A stretch of DNA of 64,000 bases from Halostella limicola (GTDB lineage Archaea > Halobacteriota > Halobacteria > Halobacteriales > Natronoarchaeaceae), in contig NZ_RCDI01000002.1 in NCBI RefSeq assembly GCF_003675875.1, forward strand, positions 932,786 through 996,785, given 5' to 3'. The notes beneath the pieces are model-generated. The model searched no databases, was not told the DNA's origin, and worked only from the letters and a program-made list of their open reading frames with translations. Positions 28,646 through 37,100 of the stretch are shown here, piece after piece (the first letter of the stretch is position 1; every line of letters begins with the position of its first letter). The position numbers and the translations under genes are program-made.

Positions 28646-29287
28646 TCAGTCGCCGCCGCGCATCTGGACGAATCGGACCCCGCCGTGGTCCTCGCGTTCG
28701 AGGCCGTCCTCGGTCTTGCGGATCAGCTGGAGCGACTGGTGGCGCGTGCCGACGGGGGCGAGCACCCGCCCGCCGGTCCGCACCTGGTCGATCACGGCGT
28801 CGGGGACCGAGGCCGTCGCACAGGTGAGATACGCCGCGTCGTATGGCGCGTGCTCGGGCCAGCCCTCGCGACCGTCGCCCCGCCGGATCGATATCTCGCC
28901 GTAGCCGAGGTCCGCAAGCGTCTCGCGGGCCCGCTCGGTGAGTCGCTCGCCGTACTCGACGGAGTAGACGTTCTCGGGGCCGACCACCTCGGCGGTGACG
29001 GCGGCGTGGTAGCCACAGCCCGTGCCGATCTCCAGCACCCGATCGCCGGGCGAGAGCCGCAGGAGGTCGGTCATGATGGCGACCATGTGCGGCGCGCTGA
29101 TCGTCTGGTCGTCGCCGATGGGCAGCGGGTGGTCCTCGTACGCGCGGTCGCGGCGGGACTCCGGGACGAACTCGTGGCGCGGGACCGCCCGCATCGCCGC
29201 AAGCGTCGCCTCGTCGTCGACGCGCTTCGCGAGCCGGTCGACGAGTTTCCCGCGGCGCTCCTCGTAGTCCTCCCCACCCCCGAACAT
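28646..29287 (-). CDS. pcm: Protein-L-isoaspartate O-methyltransferase
   Basis: The 213-residue repair enzyme that methylates L-isoaspartyl residues so they can revert to aspartate. The family motifs are intact: RAVPRHEFVPESRRDRAYED, then PLPIGDDQTISAPHMVAIM, then SAM motif VLEIGTGCGYHAAV. The length is normal. The stop is two bases from the start-proximal neighbour's end, and the next gene upstream (zinc finger) precedes it by two bases, so they are likely one transcript. Start is an ATG giving MFGGGEDYEERR. Confidence 0.95.
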   Translation of the reverse strand: MFGGGEDYEERRGKLVDRLAKRVDDEATLAAMRAVPRHEFVPESRRDRAYEDHPLPIGDDQTISAPHMVAIMTDLLRLSPGDRVLEIGTGCGYHAAVTAEVVGPENVYSVEYGERLTERARETLADLGYGEISIRRGDGREGWPEHAPYDAAYLTCATASVPDAVIDQVRTGGRVLAPVGTRHQSLQLIRKTEDGLEREDHGGVRFVQMRGGD

Positions 29288-29289
29288 GG

Positions 29290-29946
29290 CTACCAGGCCG
29301 ACCAGGCGCTCGTCGTCTGGTCCCGGCCGTACAGCCGCTTGATGTCCTTCGCGATGGCGGCGTCGCCGTCGTAGTCCAGCTTGTCGAACTGGTACCCCTC
29401 GGCGTCGTCGCGGATGACGATGCCCTCGATCTCGAACTCCTCGTCACCGTGCTCCTCGACCTCGCCGACGGTGAACTCGTAGTCGCCGGGGACGAACACC
29501 TCGACGCTGCGGGTGTCCTCGCGGTTCCCGGTCCCCTCCTTGGGGTGGATGGTCGCGTTGACGCTCACGTTGTCGACGGCGCGCGTCCAGAACGTGTCGA
29601 CGTCCTCGACGGTCGCCTCCTCGACGCGGCGCTGCTCGTCGAGTTCGAGGCCGGTGATCCGCACCGTCATGATCGCCTCCTCGGTGTCGAGCACGAACTC
29701 CTCACCGACGGCGACGGTCTCCTCGGGCGGCGCCTCGGCGGTCGCGGTGAACGACTCGCCGTCCTGAGAGACAACGACGTCGCGGCTCACTTCCTCGTCC
29801 TCCTCGATGCTAGTCTTGTGAACGTGGCTGCACTCGGTGCAACGCACCGTGGCCTGTCCACCGGGCTTGAGCACCTCGTGGACGGTCTCGATGTCCGGCG
29901 AACAGGACGGGCAGGTGGCCGCGACCCGTTCGGAAACGTCAGTCAT
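29290..29946 (-). CDS. HVO_0476-type zinc finger protein
   Basis: A 218-residue haloarchaeal protein with an N-terminal zinc ribbon (CPSC ... CTEC, ligands at about residues 11-14 and 36-39). A beta-rich acidic body follows (GEEFVLDTEEAIMTVRITGL). It resembles the family I remember as HVO_0476, next to an aminopeptidase gene in Haloferax, as here. Function unknown; RNA or protein binding is possible. The ATG at 29946 (MTDVSERVAATCPSC) is set by the zinc ribbon. It is two bases upstream of pcm. Confidence 0.82.
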   Translation of the reverse strand: MTDVSERVAATCPSCSPDIETVHEVLKPGGQATVRCTECSHVHKTSIEEDEEVSRDVVVSQDGESFTATAEAPPEETVAVGEEFVLDTEEAIMTVRITGLELDEQRRVEEATVEDVDTFWTRAVDNVSVNATIHPKEGTGNREDTRSVEVFVPGDYEFTVGEVEEHGDEEFEIEGIVIRDDAEGYQFDKLDYDGDAAIAKDIKRLYGRDQTTSAWSAW

Positions 29947-30050
29947 GACCGACACTACTGGCCGTGCGCGTAAAAGCGATCGGAGTTGCGCGCTCGGGTG
30001 CGGGAGCCGCGCGTTACGTCGAAAGCGGCGTCTCGGGACGCCGCGCCCGC

Positions 30051-30587
30051 TCACCGGTCGAGCCGTCGGCAGGCGTCGAATCGGTCGTCGGTTAGATAGA
30101 CGTCGCCGTCTCGGACCTCGATGGTCACCGCGTCGAGCGAGTCGCCGCGGCAGGGGCCCGCGGTACAGAACCCGTCGCCGCACTCGAACCGAGCGCCGTG
30201 TTCGTGGCAGACTACCTGCCCGTCGCTGACGATGGCGCCGTCGCCCGGGTCCAGACGCACCTTCGGCTTGTGTGGGCAGGAGTTGCGCCACGCCAGCACG
30301 TCGTCGCCGGAGCGCTGGAGGATGAACTCCGTTCCGCGCCGCCCGTCGAGCGCTTCGCACCGGAGCGTGCTCTCGCGGGGGACGTCCGCTACGGGCGCGA
30401 CGAAGCGGGACTCGCCGTCCTCGTCCGTCGGGTCGGCGTTCGACGCGCTGTCGTCGGTCCCGCCGGAACTGCTCACGCTGAACCGGAACATCGCGTCGCC
30501 GGCGCTCACCTCGCCCTCGTCGTCGTGGATCCGGGCGGTCTCCTCCCCTCCCTCGGCCTCGACCGAAACGCGGTTCCCTTCACGCAT
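30051..30587 (-). CDS. Rieske [2Fe-2S] domain protein
   Basis: A 178-residue soluble protein. The C-terminal Rieske domain has both cluster-binding boxes, NSCPHKP (Cys, His) and VVCHEHGARFE (Cys, His). Extra cysteines follow in GFCTAGPC. No transmembrane anchor is seen, unlike bc1-type Rieske subunits, so this looks like a ferredoxin-type electron carrier. The first 75 residues are acidic and low in structure. A DtxR-like box lies just upstream of the start, which fits control of an iron-sulfur protein by iron. The DoxX gene is next upstream on the same strand. Confidence 0.88.
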   Translation of the reverse strand: MREGNRVSVEAEGGEETARIHDDEGEVSAGDAMFRFSVSSSGGTDDSASNADPTDEDGESRFVAPVADVPRESTLRCEALDGRRGTEFILQRSGDDVLAWRNSCPHKPKVRLDPGDGAIVSDGQVVCHEHGARFECGDGFCTAGPCRGDSLDAVTIEVRDGDVYLTDDRFDACRRLDR

Positions 30588-30600
30588 GGGGACGACGTTG

Positions 30601-30614
30601 TTAGGCGGGCCTAA
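30601..30614 (-). promoter_or_regulatory. DtxR/IdeR-like operator (TTAGG-N4-CCTAA)
   Basis: Perfect five-base inverted repeat TTAGG CGGG CCTAA, 14-27 bases before the Rieske start codon. Same half-sites, same spacer length and nearly the same distance to the start as the box at 11319 before the sugar dehydrogenase gene. It is expected to overlap the transcription start or TATA region of a leaderless mRNA. Confidence 0.6.
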
Positions 30615-30662
30615 AACGCCTTTCGGAGCGCAGTCCCGCGACCCCCAGCGGGGGGCCCTCGA

Positions 30663-31796
30663 TCACCCCGGACTCGGCTCCTCTACGCCCGACGTCTCGT
30701 CGACGGTCTCGTCCGACTCCTCGGTGCCGGCGGTCGACGTGTCGACCGTCGACGTCCGGCCGTGGAGCCAGTTGTCGAGGGCGAGGGGGCCGCTCCCGGT
30801 GATGAACAGCATGGACGCGAGGCCGAACAGCGAGATGTGGGCGATGACGGGGTCGTCGGGCAGGCCGAACAGCGTCGTGGTGAACAGGACGAACGCGACC
30901 CCGCAGCTCGCGCGGGTGAACAGGCCGAGGATCAGGACTGTCCCGAGCGCCATCTCGGTGAGGCCGGCGCCGACGACCCACATCCCGGGCTCGACCGGGA
31001 CGACCGCGGTCAGGTCGTACTTCTCGACGACCTGAAGGGCGCGGCCGGGATTCAGCAGCTTCTCGACGAAGCCGAGGTAGACGAAGTTGAACCCGAGCGC
31101 AATGCGGACTGCCGTCGCCGCGTAGTCCTCGTAGGGCGAGACGACGGCGTCGAAGCGCCGCGAGACGTTCCGGACCGGGTCGATAGAGGAGTACAGCGTC
31201 CGGTCGTCGTCGGCCACCTCCTTGAACATCTGGTCCGCGCTGGGGCGGCCGCTCCCGACGAGGACGATGCCGAGGAGCGCGCCGACGTACTCGCTTGCGA
31301 GCAGGAGTTGGGGCTCGAAGGGGAGCCGCGCGAGGTAGGCGAGAAGCCCGAGGGCGGCGACGAACCGCGTCGCGAACCCGAACAGCAGGAGGAAGCCGAT
31401 GCCGACCTGAAACAGGCGCGTTACCGCTGGCACCGCGGGGCTGAAGAAGTAGCCGGCGAACCCGGCGCCCACGAGCGGGAGGCCGATGCTCAGCCGGAGC
31501 ATCCACGGGACGAGGTCGACGTACTCGTGGAGCGTGTTCCGGAGCACCGCCAGGTCGTACGCCGCGGGTCTGTAGCGGAGGTAGCCGGCCACCGCCACGG
31601 CGACGGCCAGCCCGCCGCCGGCGAACAGCGCGGCGTTGAGCGGGTCGCTCAGTACGTCGATCACGAAACGGATCGCGTCGACGGGATCGCCGGACCCCTC
31701 GGTGACGTACCGGACGTGGGCCCGCGCCCGTCCGGCGATCGTCGTCAGGAGCGCCGTCGTCGCCAGGATCCAGACGCCCGCACGTCGGGTGAACAT
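30663..31796 (-). CDS. DoxX-family membrane protein
   Basis: A 377-residue integral membrane protein with an N-terminal signal or first helix (MFTRRAGVWILATTALLTTI) and about eight further hydrophobic segments. Repeated DoxX-type features such as RIALGFNFVYLGFVEKLLNP and GLTEMALGTVLILGLFTRAS are visible. DoxX proteins are linked to quinone/thiosulfate redox or to oxidoreductase complexes, but most are uncharacterised. The tail is Asp/Glu/Ser/Thr-rich. The ATG at 31796 begins the first hydrophobic helix; the open frame extends upstream without protein character. The Rieske gene follows 75 bases later. Confidence 0.8.
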   Translation of the reverse strand: MFTRRAGVWILATTALLTTIAGRARAHVRYVTEGSGDPVDAIRFVIDVLSDPLNAALFAGGGLAVAVAVAGYLRYRPAAYDLAVLRNTLHEYVDLVPWMLRLSIGLPLVGAGFAGYFFSPAVPAVTRLFQVGIGFLLLFGFATRFVAALGLLAYLARLPFEPQLLLASEYVGALLGIVLVGSGRPSADQMFKEVADDDRTLYSSIDPVRNVSRRFDAVVSPYEDYAATAVRIALGFNFVYLGFVEKLLNPGRALQVVEKYDLTAVVPVEPGMWVVGAGLTEMALGTVLILGLFTRASCGVAFVLFTTTLFGLPDDPVIAHISLFGLASMLFITGSGPLALDNWLHGRTSTVDTSTAGTEESDETVDETSGVEEPSPG

Positions 31797-31872
31797 AGGC
31801 TGTTGTAGGGGCGACGCCGCCGAAAAACCCGGGTGTTCGTTCGGCGCGTTCGAACCTATCGGACGCGCTGAC

Positions 31873-32826
31873 CTAGCGGACGCCCTCGGGCAGGGCGACT
31901 TCCTCGCCGTCGGCGTACACGGTCGGGTCGCGGATGATCCCGTCGAGGTGGACGGGGGCGTCGGTGTCGCCGCCGATGCCCGCGTCGTCGCCGATCGCGA
32001 CGTGGACCGTGCCGCCGGCCTTCTCGTCGAGGAGGACGGAGCCGACGAGTTCGGTGACGGCGACGTTCGTGCCGATGCCGAGCTCGGCAAGGTTGTAGGC
32101 CGCGTCGCCGACCTCCTCGGCGGCGGTCTCGACCTGTTCGCGGACCTCGTCATCGCTGATCGACGTGACGGTCCCGTCCTCCACCTCGAACGAGAGCGTC
32201 TCGCCGTCGCCGAGCAGGCCGTGGGGCATCATCGTCCCGTCGACGACGTACGTCCCGTCGGCGCTCTCGGGGCTGACGAACACCTCGCCCGCGGGCAGGT
32301 TCGAGAAGTCCCCGGGCTCGCGGACCATGCCGGTGTCCGAGAGCCACTCGCGGTCCCCGGGGTAGAACGTGATGTCGGTGCCCCGTTCCGTCGTCACGCG
32401 GACCTCCTCGGCGTCGGCGACCTGCTCCAGCATCGCCTCGCACTCGGCGGCGATGGACTCGTAGTCGGCGTCCAGGCCCGTGGTGAACACCTCCTCCGTG
32501 ATGCCGGGCAGCGTCGCGCCGCGAGCGCCGGCCTCGCAGGCGTCGCCGCGTGCGCGAGTGTGGCTCAGGCTCTTCGTCGTCGGCGCGAGGAACACGTCGG
32601 CCTCCCGCATCGCCGCCGCGACGGGGGCCGGCGGCTCCTCGCCGTGCTGGTCGCCCGGCGGGTACCGAACGATCGTCGCGTCGTCGGTGATCTCGCTCGC
32701 CACCTCGTACAGCGCCTCGCCGATCGGCTCGCGCTTGTCGTCGGTGACGACGGCGCAGGACTCGTCGGCCCCGAGGTTCAGACACTGTTCGACCGCAGTC
32801 TCGGCGGGTTCCCGAAGGTCGGTCAT
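31873..32826 (-). CDS. Aminopeptidase, M29-like metallopeptidase
   Basis: A 317-residue cytoplasmic protein. The C-terminal half has the metal-site pattern of the M29 (aminopeptidase T/AmpS) family: NLAELGIGTN, then DEKAGGTVHVAIGDD, then DAPVHLDGIIRDP, giving Glu, His and Asp ligands. The usual M29 length is about 370-410, so this is a short version. The N-terminal domain (MTDLREPAETAVEQCLNLG) is typical of haloarchaeal members. The ATG at 32826 is chosen as the first codon with this pattern. It is 25 bases from the phosphoesterase gene upstream. Confidence 0.85.
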   Translation of the reverse strand: MTDLREPAETAVEQCLNLGADESCAVVTDDKREPIGEALYEVASEITDDATIVRYPPGDQHGEEPPAPVAAAMREADVFLAPTTKSLSHTRARGDACEAGARGATLPGITEEVFTTGLDADYESIAAECEAMLEQVADAEEVRVTTERGTDITFYPGDREWLSDTGMVREPGDFSNLPAGEVFVSPESADGTYVVDGTMMPHGLLGDGETLSFEVEDGTVTSISDDEVREQVETAAEEVGDAAYNLAELGIGTNVAVTELVGSVLLDEKAGGTVHVAIGDDAGIGGDTDAPVHLDGIIRDPTVYADGEEVALPEGVR

Positions 32827-32851
32827 GGGAGCACGTGCGCGCGGCGGGGGG

Positions 32852-33352
32852 TTAGTCCTTGTCTTCGATCCGCTCGAACGCGACCTCGCCGGAGTCCGTA
32901 TCGAGTACGGCGACGTGGAGCGGGTCGGGAGCGGGCGGGATGGCGATACCGCCGGGGTTGATCCGGGCGGTGTCACCCTCCTCGTGGGCGCGCTGGTGGG
33001 TGTGGCCGTGGAGGACGTAGTCGTACTCGCCGCGCTCGACCAGCGCCTGTACGATGGGCATGCTGGTGCCGTGGTACACCGCGAACTCGGTGCCGTCGAG
33101 CGTCAGCTCGGCCATCTCGCCGTGGTACGTGCCGAACGCCTCGACCGCCGCCTGCAGGTTCCACTCGCCGTCGTTGTTGCCCCGAACGACGTGGAACTCC
33201 CACTCGTCGGACTCGAACGGCGTCGCCGAGAACGGCGCGACCACGTCGCCGCAGTGGACGACGGCGTCGACGCCCTCGTTCTCGAAGTGTTCGACCGCCC
33301 GCTCCACAAGGTCGACGTTGTCGTGCGTGTCCGAGACGATGCCGATACGCAT
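32852..33352 (-). CDS. YfcE/MJ0936-type metallophosphoesterase
   Basis: A 166-residue calcineurin-like phosphodiesterase. All metal-binding motifs are present in order: GIVSDTHDN, VVHCGDVV, VRGNNDGEW and YVLHGHTHQ. Archaeal homologues hydrolyse phosphodiesters in vitro with an unclear natural substrate. The start ATG at 33352 gives MRIGIVSDTH with the first ligand at residue 7. It lies between pgk and the aminopeptidase gene, reading in the same direction. Confidence 0.92.
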   Translation of the reverse strand: MRIGIVSDTHDNVDLVERAVEHFENEGVDAVVHCGDVVAPFSATPFESDEWEFHVVRGNNDGEWNLQAAVEAFGTYHGEMAELTLDGTEFAVYHGTSMPIVQALVERGEYDYVLHGHTHQRAHEEGDTARINPGGIAIPPAPDPLHVAVLDTDSGEVAFERIEDKD

Positions 33353-33433
33353 GTGCGGCGGTACGGCGACACTCGGGATAAGCGTAGGCGGTCGCGGCGA
33401 GACCGGAAAACGGTGCGCCGCGGTCGGCGCCGG

Positions 33434-34645
33434 TCAGTCCCGGCGGAGCGCCTCGACGGCGGCGAGCGGTTCGCCGGTGAGTGCGCGGAGGTACGCGCCG
33501 CCGGCGATCGAGAGGTGGTCGAAGTTCTCGCGCCCGAGGTCGTACATCTCGACGGTGCGGGAGGTGTCGCCGCCGCCGACAACCGAGAAGCAGTCGCTCT
33601 CGGCGACCGCGCGGAGCACCTCGACGGTGCCGTAGCTGAACCGCTCGTCCTCGAAGACGCCGAGCGCGCCCTTGACCAGGACGGCCTCGCTCTCCTCGAC
33701 GTGCGGGACGTACTTCTCGACGGTGTCGTGGCCGACGTCCATGTAGGAGACGGACTTCTCGTCGATGTCGTCGACGTCGTGCTCGGCGCGCTCGCCGTTC
33801 TCGTCTTCGTAGGCCATGTCCTCGGCGAGCGCGATGCGGTCGCCGTACTCCTCCAACACGCGTTCGATGGTCTCCGCGTTCTTCTCGTAGTTGTCGTCGT
33901 AGAGGTCGGGACCGTCGGGCAGGTCGCGGCCGACCGGGTAGCCCGCGGCGCGGAGGAACAGCTCGCCGACGACGCCGCCGAGCAGGAACTGGTCGACCTT
34001 CTCGTCGAGATGCTCCATCGCGGCGATGACGTCCTCGGCCTTGGTGCCGCCGAGCGCCATCGTCACCTTGCCGTCGAACTCGCGGCGCTCGACGCTGGTG
34101 TTGTACTCGTACTCGTCGACCATCACGCGGCCCGCGTAGGCGTCCATCACCTGCGGGAAGCCGACGATGGAGGCGTGCGCGCGGTGGGCCGCGGAGTAGG
34201 CGTCGTTGACGTAGGCGTCGAACTCGGGCGCGAGCGTCCGCACGAAGTCGCTCTCGGCGTGCTCCTCGGGGGAGCGGTCGCCGAGCTCCTCGTCTTCGAG
34301 GAAGCGGACGTTCTCGAGCAGGAGCGCCTCGCCGCCCTCGGTGTCGTCGATGGCGGCCAGCGCGTCCTCGCCGTACACGTCGTCGACGAACGCCACGTCG
34401 CGGTCGAGGTGGGAGGCGAGCACCTCGGCGTGGGACTCCAGCGAGACGAACGAGTCGCGCCCGGGGCGGCCCTGATGGGCCATCATGACGACCGCGTGGC
34501 CGTCGTCGAGCAGCTCCTGCACCGTCTCGGCGTGGCGCTCGAAGCGGCGGTTGTCCTGCGCGCGCCCGTCCTCGATGGGCGCGTTCAGGTCGAGTCGGAC
34601 CAGCAGCCGCTGTTCGGGGTCGAGGTCGTCGAGAGTGTCGAACAT
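33434..34645 (-). CDS. pgk: Phosphoglycerate kinase
   Basis: Glycolytic/gluconeogenic enzyme interconverting 1,3-bisphosphoglycerate and 3-phosphoglycerate with ADP/ATP. The 403 residues are full length. Substrate motifs RLDLNAPIEDGR (N-terminal) and MMAHQGRPGRD are seen, and the nucleotide side has GGTKAEDVIAAM and VVGGGDTSRTVEMY. It begins three bases after the type I gap stop, so gap and pgk form an operon for consecutive steps. Confidence 0.97.
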   Translation of the reverse strand: MFDTLDDLDPEQRLLVRLDLNAPIEDGRAQDNRRFERHAETVQELLDDGHAVVMMAHQGRPGRDSFVSLESHAEVLASHLDRDVAFVDDVYGEDALAAIDDTEGGEALLLENVRFLEDEELGDRSPEEHAESDFVRTLAPEFDAYVNDAYSAAHRAHASIVGFPQVMDAYAGRVMVDEYEYNTSVERREFDGKVTMALGGTKAEDVIAAMEHLDEKVDQFLLGGVVGELFLRAAGYPVGRDLPDGPDLYDDNYEKNAETIERVLEEYGDRIALAEDMAYEDENGERAEHDVDDIDEKSVSYMDVGHDTVEKYVPHVEESEAVLVKGALGVFEDERFSYGTVEVLRAVAESDCFSVVGGGDTSRTVEMYDLGRENFDHLSIAGGAYLRALTGEPLAAVEALRRD

Positions 34646-34648
34646 GGG

Positions 34649-35734
34649 TTAGGCCGAAGGCTCGACCTCTGCGGACTTGTCCGTTTCCGTCTCGGCCACG
34701 AGACCGGCCATGTCCAGCATGCGGTTCGCGAAGCCGTACTCGTTGTCGTACCAGGCGAGGATCTTCACGAGGCCGTCCTCGGCCTCGACCTCCATCGTGG
34801 AGTTGAGATCGACCAGCGAAGAGAAGGGGACGCCGACGATGTCGCGGGAGACGACCTCGTCCTCCGTGTAGCCGAGGACGCCTTCGAGGTCGCCGTGGGC
34901 GGCCTCCTTGATCGCCTCGTTGACCTCCTCGGCGGTGACGTCTTCCGCCAAGTCGACGGTGAAGTCAGTGATGGAGCCGTCCGGGACGGGGACGCGCATC
35001 GCCATCCCGTCGAGCTTGCCCTCGAGTTCGGGCAGGACCTCGGTCGTCGCCTGCGCGGCGCCGGTCGAGGTCGGGACGATGTTCTCGGCGGCGGCGCGGC
35101 CGCGGCGGGTCTTGGCCATCGGCCCGTCGATGAGGTTCTGCGAGCCGGTGTAGGCGTGGACCGTCGTCAGCATGCCGGACTCGATGCCGAACTCCTCGTC
35201 GAGCACCTTGGCGACCGGCGAGATGGAGTTCGTCGTACAGGAGGCGTTCGAGACGACGTCCTCTCCCTCGTACTCGTCGTCGTTGACGCCGTAGACGATG
35301 GTCTTGACTTCCTTCTCGCCTTTCGGCGGCGCGGAGATGACGCACTTGTCCGCACCGGCCTCGACGTGCTTGTAGGCGTCGTCGTAGTTGCGGAACAGGC
35401 CGGTGCACTCGAAGGCGACGTCGACGTCGAGGTCGTCCCACGGGAGCTCGGCGGGGTTCTTCTCGGAGAAGAGCGGCACCGAGAGGTCGCCGACGGTGAG
35501 CTCCTCGCCGTCGAGGTCGACACCGTCGAGCGTGCCGTGGACGGTGTCGTACTCCAGCAGGTACGCCATGTCCTCGCTGTCCATCACGTCGTTGATCCCG
35601 ACGATCTCGACGCCCGCCGTGTCCATCGCCGCGCGGAAGACGTTGCGGCCGATGCGACCGAAGCCGTTCAGGCCGACGCGGATCGGGTCGGTCTCGTCGG
35701 CGACGGCGCTGGCTGCGTTCGAACCTTTACTCAT
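34649..35734 (-). CDS. gap: Glyceraldehyde-3-phosphate dehydrogenase, type I (bacterial-type)
   Basis: Phosphorylating GAPDH of 361 residues. The NAD loop is VGLNGFGRIGRNVFRA and the catalytic site SNASCTTNSISPVAK contains the active Cys; the catalytic His is in the MLTTVHAYTGSQ stretch. This is the bacterial-type enzyme, reported as the glycolytic GAPDH (GapI) in Haloferax volcanii. A TATA-like ATAAATAC (35763-35770, minus strand) lies about 30 bases before the ATG, so the mRNA is probably leaderless. The C-terminus has an acidic tail. It is divergent from the type II gene. Confidence 0.97.
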   Translation of the reverse strand: MSKGSNAASAVADETDPIRVGLNGFGRIGRNVFRAAMDTAGVEIVGINDVMDSEDMAYLLEYDTVHGTLDGVDLDGEELTVGDLSVPLFSEKNPAELPWDDLDVDVAFECTGLFRNYDDAYKHVEAGADKCVISAPPKGEKEVKTIVYGVNDDEYEGEDVVSNASCTTNSISPVAKVLDEEFGIESGMLTTVHAYTGSQNLIDGPMAKTRRGRAAAENIVPTSTGAAQATTEVLPELEGKLDGMAMRVPVPDGSITDFTVDLAEDVTAEEVNEAIKEAAHGDLEGVLGYTEDEVVSRDIVGVPFSSLVDLNSTMEVEAEDGLVKILAWYDNEYGFANRMLDMAGLVAETETDKSAEVEPSA

Positions 35735-36024
35735 ATCTGAATAATGGATCTGTGGGGGTAAAGTATTTATCCAAAAAGCTCCCTATGTTCGGAACTATTT
35801 AATTTATCGAAAGATTATGGTATATTCCTCGCCCGCCCGACAGCGTGCTCCCCCCCCCCACGGATCCGGTCGAACAATAATATATTCTACATAGTGAAGG
35901 ATTACCACATTCCGATACGATAGCCGTCACGTCATGCGAAATTCACTGGCACTACTCGATTACGAGTTAAAATCTATCAAAAAGACACGAAAAGGTTATC
36001 CCCGTCAACGTGGGATACCAGTGT
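35735..36024. promoter_or_regulatory. AT-rich divergent promoter region between the two GAPDH genes
   Basis: A 290-base spacer, much richer in A/T than its surroundings. It contains the type I gap TATA element near 35763, an eight- to ten-C tract near 35850, and a TrmB-like palindrome at 35953-35968. TTAAAA at about 35967-35972 and AAAAGGTTAT at about 35991-36000 are alternative promoter elements for the type II gene. No short gene was found in it. Confidence 0.6.
35953..35968 (+). promoter_or_regulatory. TrmB-like binding motif TACT-N7-GAGTT
   Basis: TACT CGATTAC GAGTT. The haloarchaeal sugar regulator TrmB is known to bind TACT-N7/8-GAGTA, so only the last base differs. Its core ACTCG ATTA CGAGT is a perfect inverted repeat. 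It lies some 60-70 bases before the type II gap start and just upstream of a TATA-like TTAAAA, a place suited to activation. Confidence 0.55.
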
Positions 36025-37038
36025 ATGCTCCAGGTGGGCGTCAACGGGTACGGCACGATTGGCAAGCGCGTCGCGGACGCGGTTCGGGCGCAGCCCGACA
36101 TGGAGATCCGCGGCGTGGCCAAGACGTCGCCGGACCACGTCGCCGAGAGTGCCAACCGCCACGGCTATCCGCTGTACGTAGCGGGTGCCGACGGGACGGG
36201 AGAGTTCAAGAGCGCGGGCCTTGACGTAGCGGGGACCGTCGACGAACTCGTCGCCGAAAGCGACGTCGTCGTCGACGCGACCCCGGGCGGGATCGGCGCC
36301 GAGAACAAGCCGCTGTACGAGGACCACGACACCCCGGCGCTGTTTCAGGGGGCGGAGTCGCCGGACGTGGCCGACGTCAGCTTCAACGCGCGCGCCAACT
36401 ACTCGGAGGCGCTGGGCGAGGAGTACGTCCGGGTCGTCTCCTGTAACACGACCGGCCTGTCCCGGCTGCTCGCGCCGCTGTACGAGACGTACGGCGTCGA
36501 GCACGTCAACGCGACGCTGGTCCGCCGCGGCGGCGACCCCGACCAGTCCTGTCGCGGGCCGATCAACGACACTCTGCCGGACCCCGTGTCGCTCCCCTCG
36601 CACCACGGTCCCGACGTCCAGACGGTCTTCCCGGACCTCTCGATCCACACAGCCGGCCTGAAGGTGCCGACGACGCTGATGCACGTCCACAGCCTCAGCA
36701 TCACGCTCGACGCCGAACCGAGCGAGGCGGAGGTCAGGGACCTGTTCGCCGACGAGGACCGCCTCTTCCTCGTCCCGGAGGGGATGGGCATCGACGGCGC
36801 GGGCGCGCTCAAGGAGTTCGCCCGCGACGCCGGCCGTCCCCGGGGCGACGTCTGGGAGAACTGCGTCTGGGAGGAGTCGATCACGACCGACGGTACCGAG
36901 CTCCACCTGTTCCAGGCGATCCACCAGGAGAGCGACGTCGTCCCGGAGAACGTCGACGCCCTGCGGGCCGTCGCCGAGCTCGCGGACGCCGAGGAGAGCA
37001 TCGAACGGACGAACGAGACCCTCGGCGTCGGTATCTGA
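36025..37038 (+). CDS. gapB: Glyceraldehyde-3-phosphate dehydrogenase, type II (archaeal-type)
   Basis: Archaeal NAD(P)-dependent GAPDH of 337 residues. The N-terminus [20 protein letters not shown] is the canonical archaeal dinucleotide loop, and the active Cys is in [13 protein letters not shown]. The catalytic His is likely in [10 protein letters not shown]. The orthologue in Haloferax volcanii (GapII) is reported to act in gluconeogenesis. The ATG at 36025 fits the Rossmann strand; a GTG five codons earlier does not. It is transcribed away from type I gap-pgk through the shared spacer. Confidence 0.96.
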   Translation: MLQVGVNGYGTIGKRVADAVRAQPDMEIRGVAKTSPDHVAESANRHGYPLYVAGADGTGEFKSAGLDVAGTVDELVAESDVVVDATPGGIGAENKPLYEDHDTPALFQGAESPDVADVSFNARANYSEALGEEYVRVVSCNTTGLSRLLAPLYETYGVEHVNATLVRRGGDPDQSCRGPINDTLPDPVSLPSHHGPDVQTVFPDLSIHTAGLKVPTTLMHVHSLSITLDAEPSEAEVRDLFADEDRLFLVPEGMGIDGAGALKEFARDAGRPRGDVWENCVWEESITTDGTELHLFQAIHQESDVVPENVDALRAVAELADAEESIERTNETLGVGI

Positions 37039-37100
37039 TACGACCCCGCGCGCCTGCGTCTGACAGAAGGCTTTTGCCCGCGCGATCCTTACCCACGCCC

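Noticed and set aside
32480-35740. A 1086-codon open frame opposite the aminopeptidase, phosphoesterase, pgk and gap genes
   Set aside because: It crosses several well-supported genes on the other strand and encodes only Asp/Val/Arg-rich shadow sequence.
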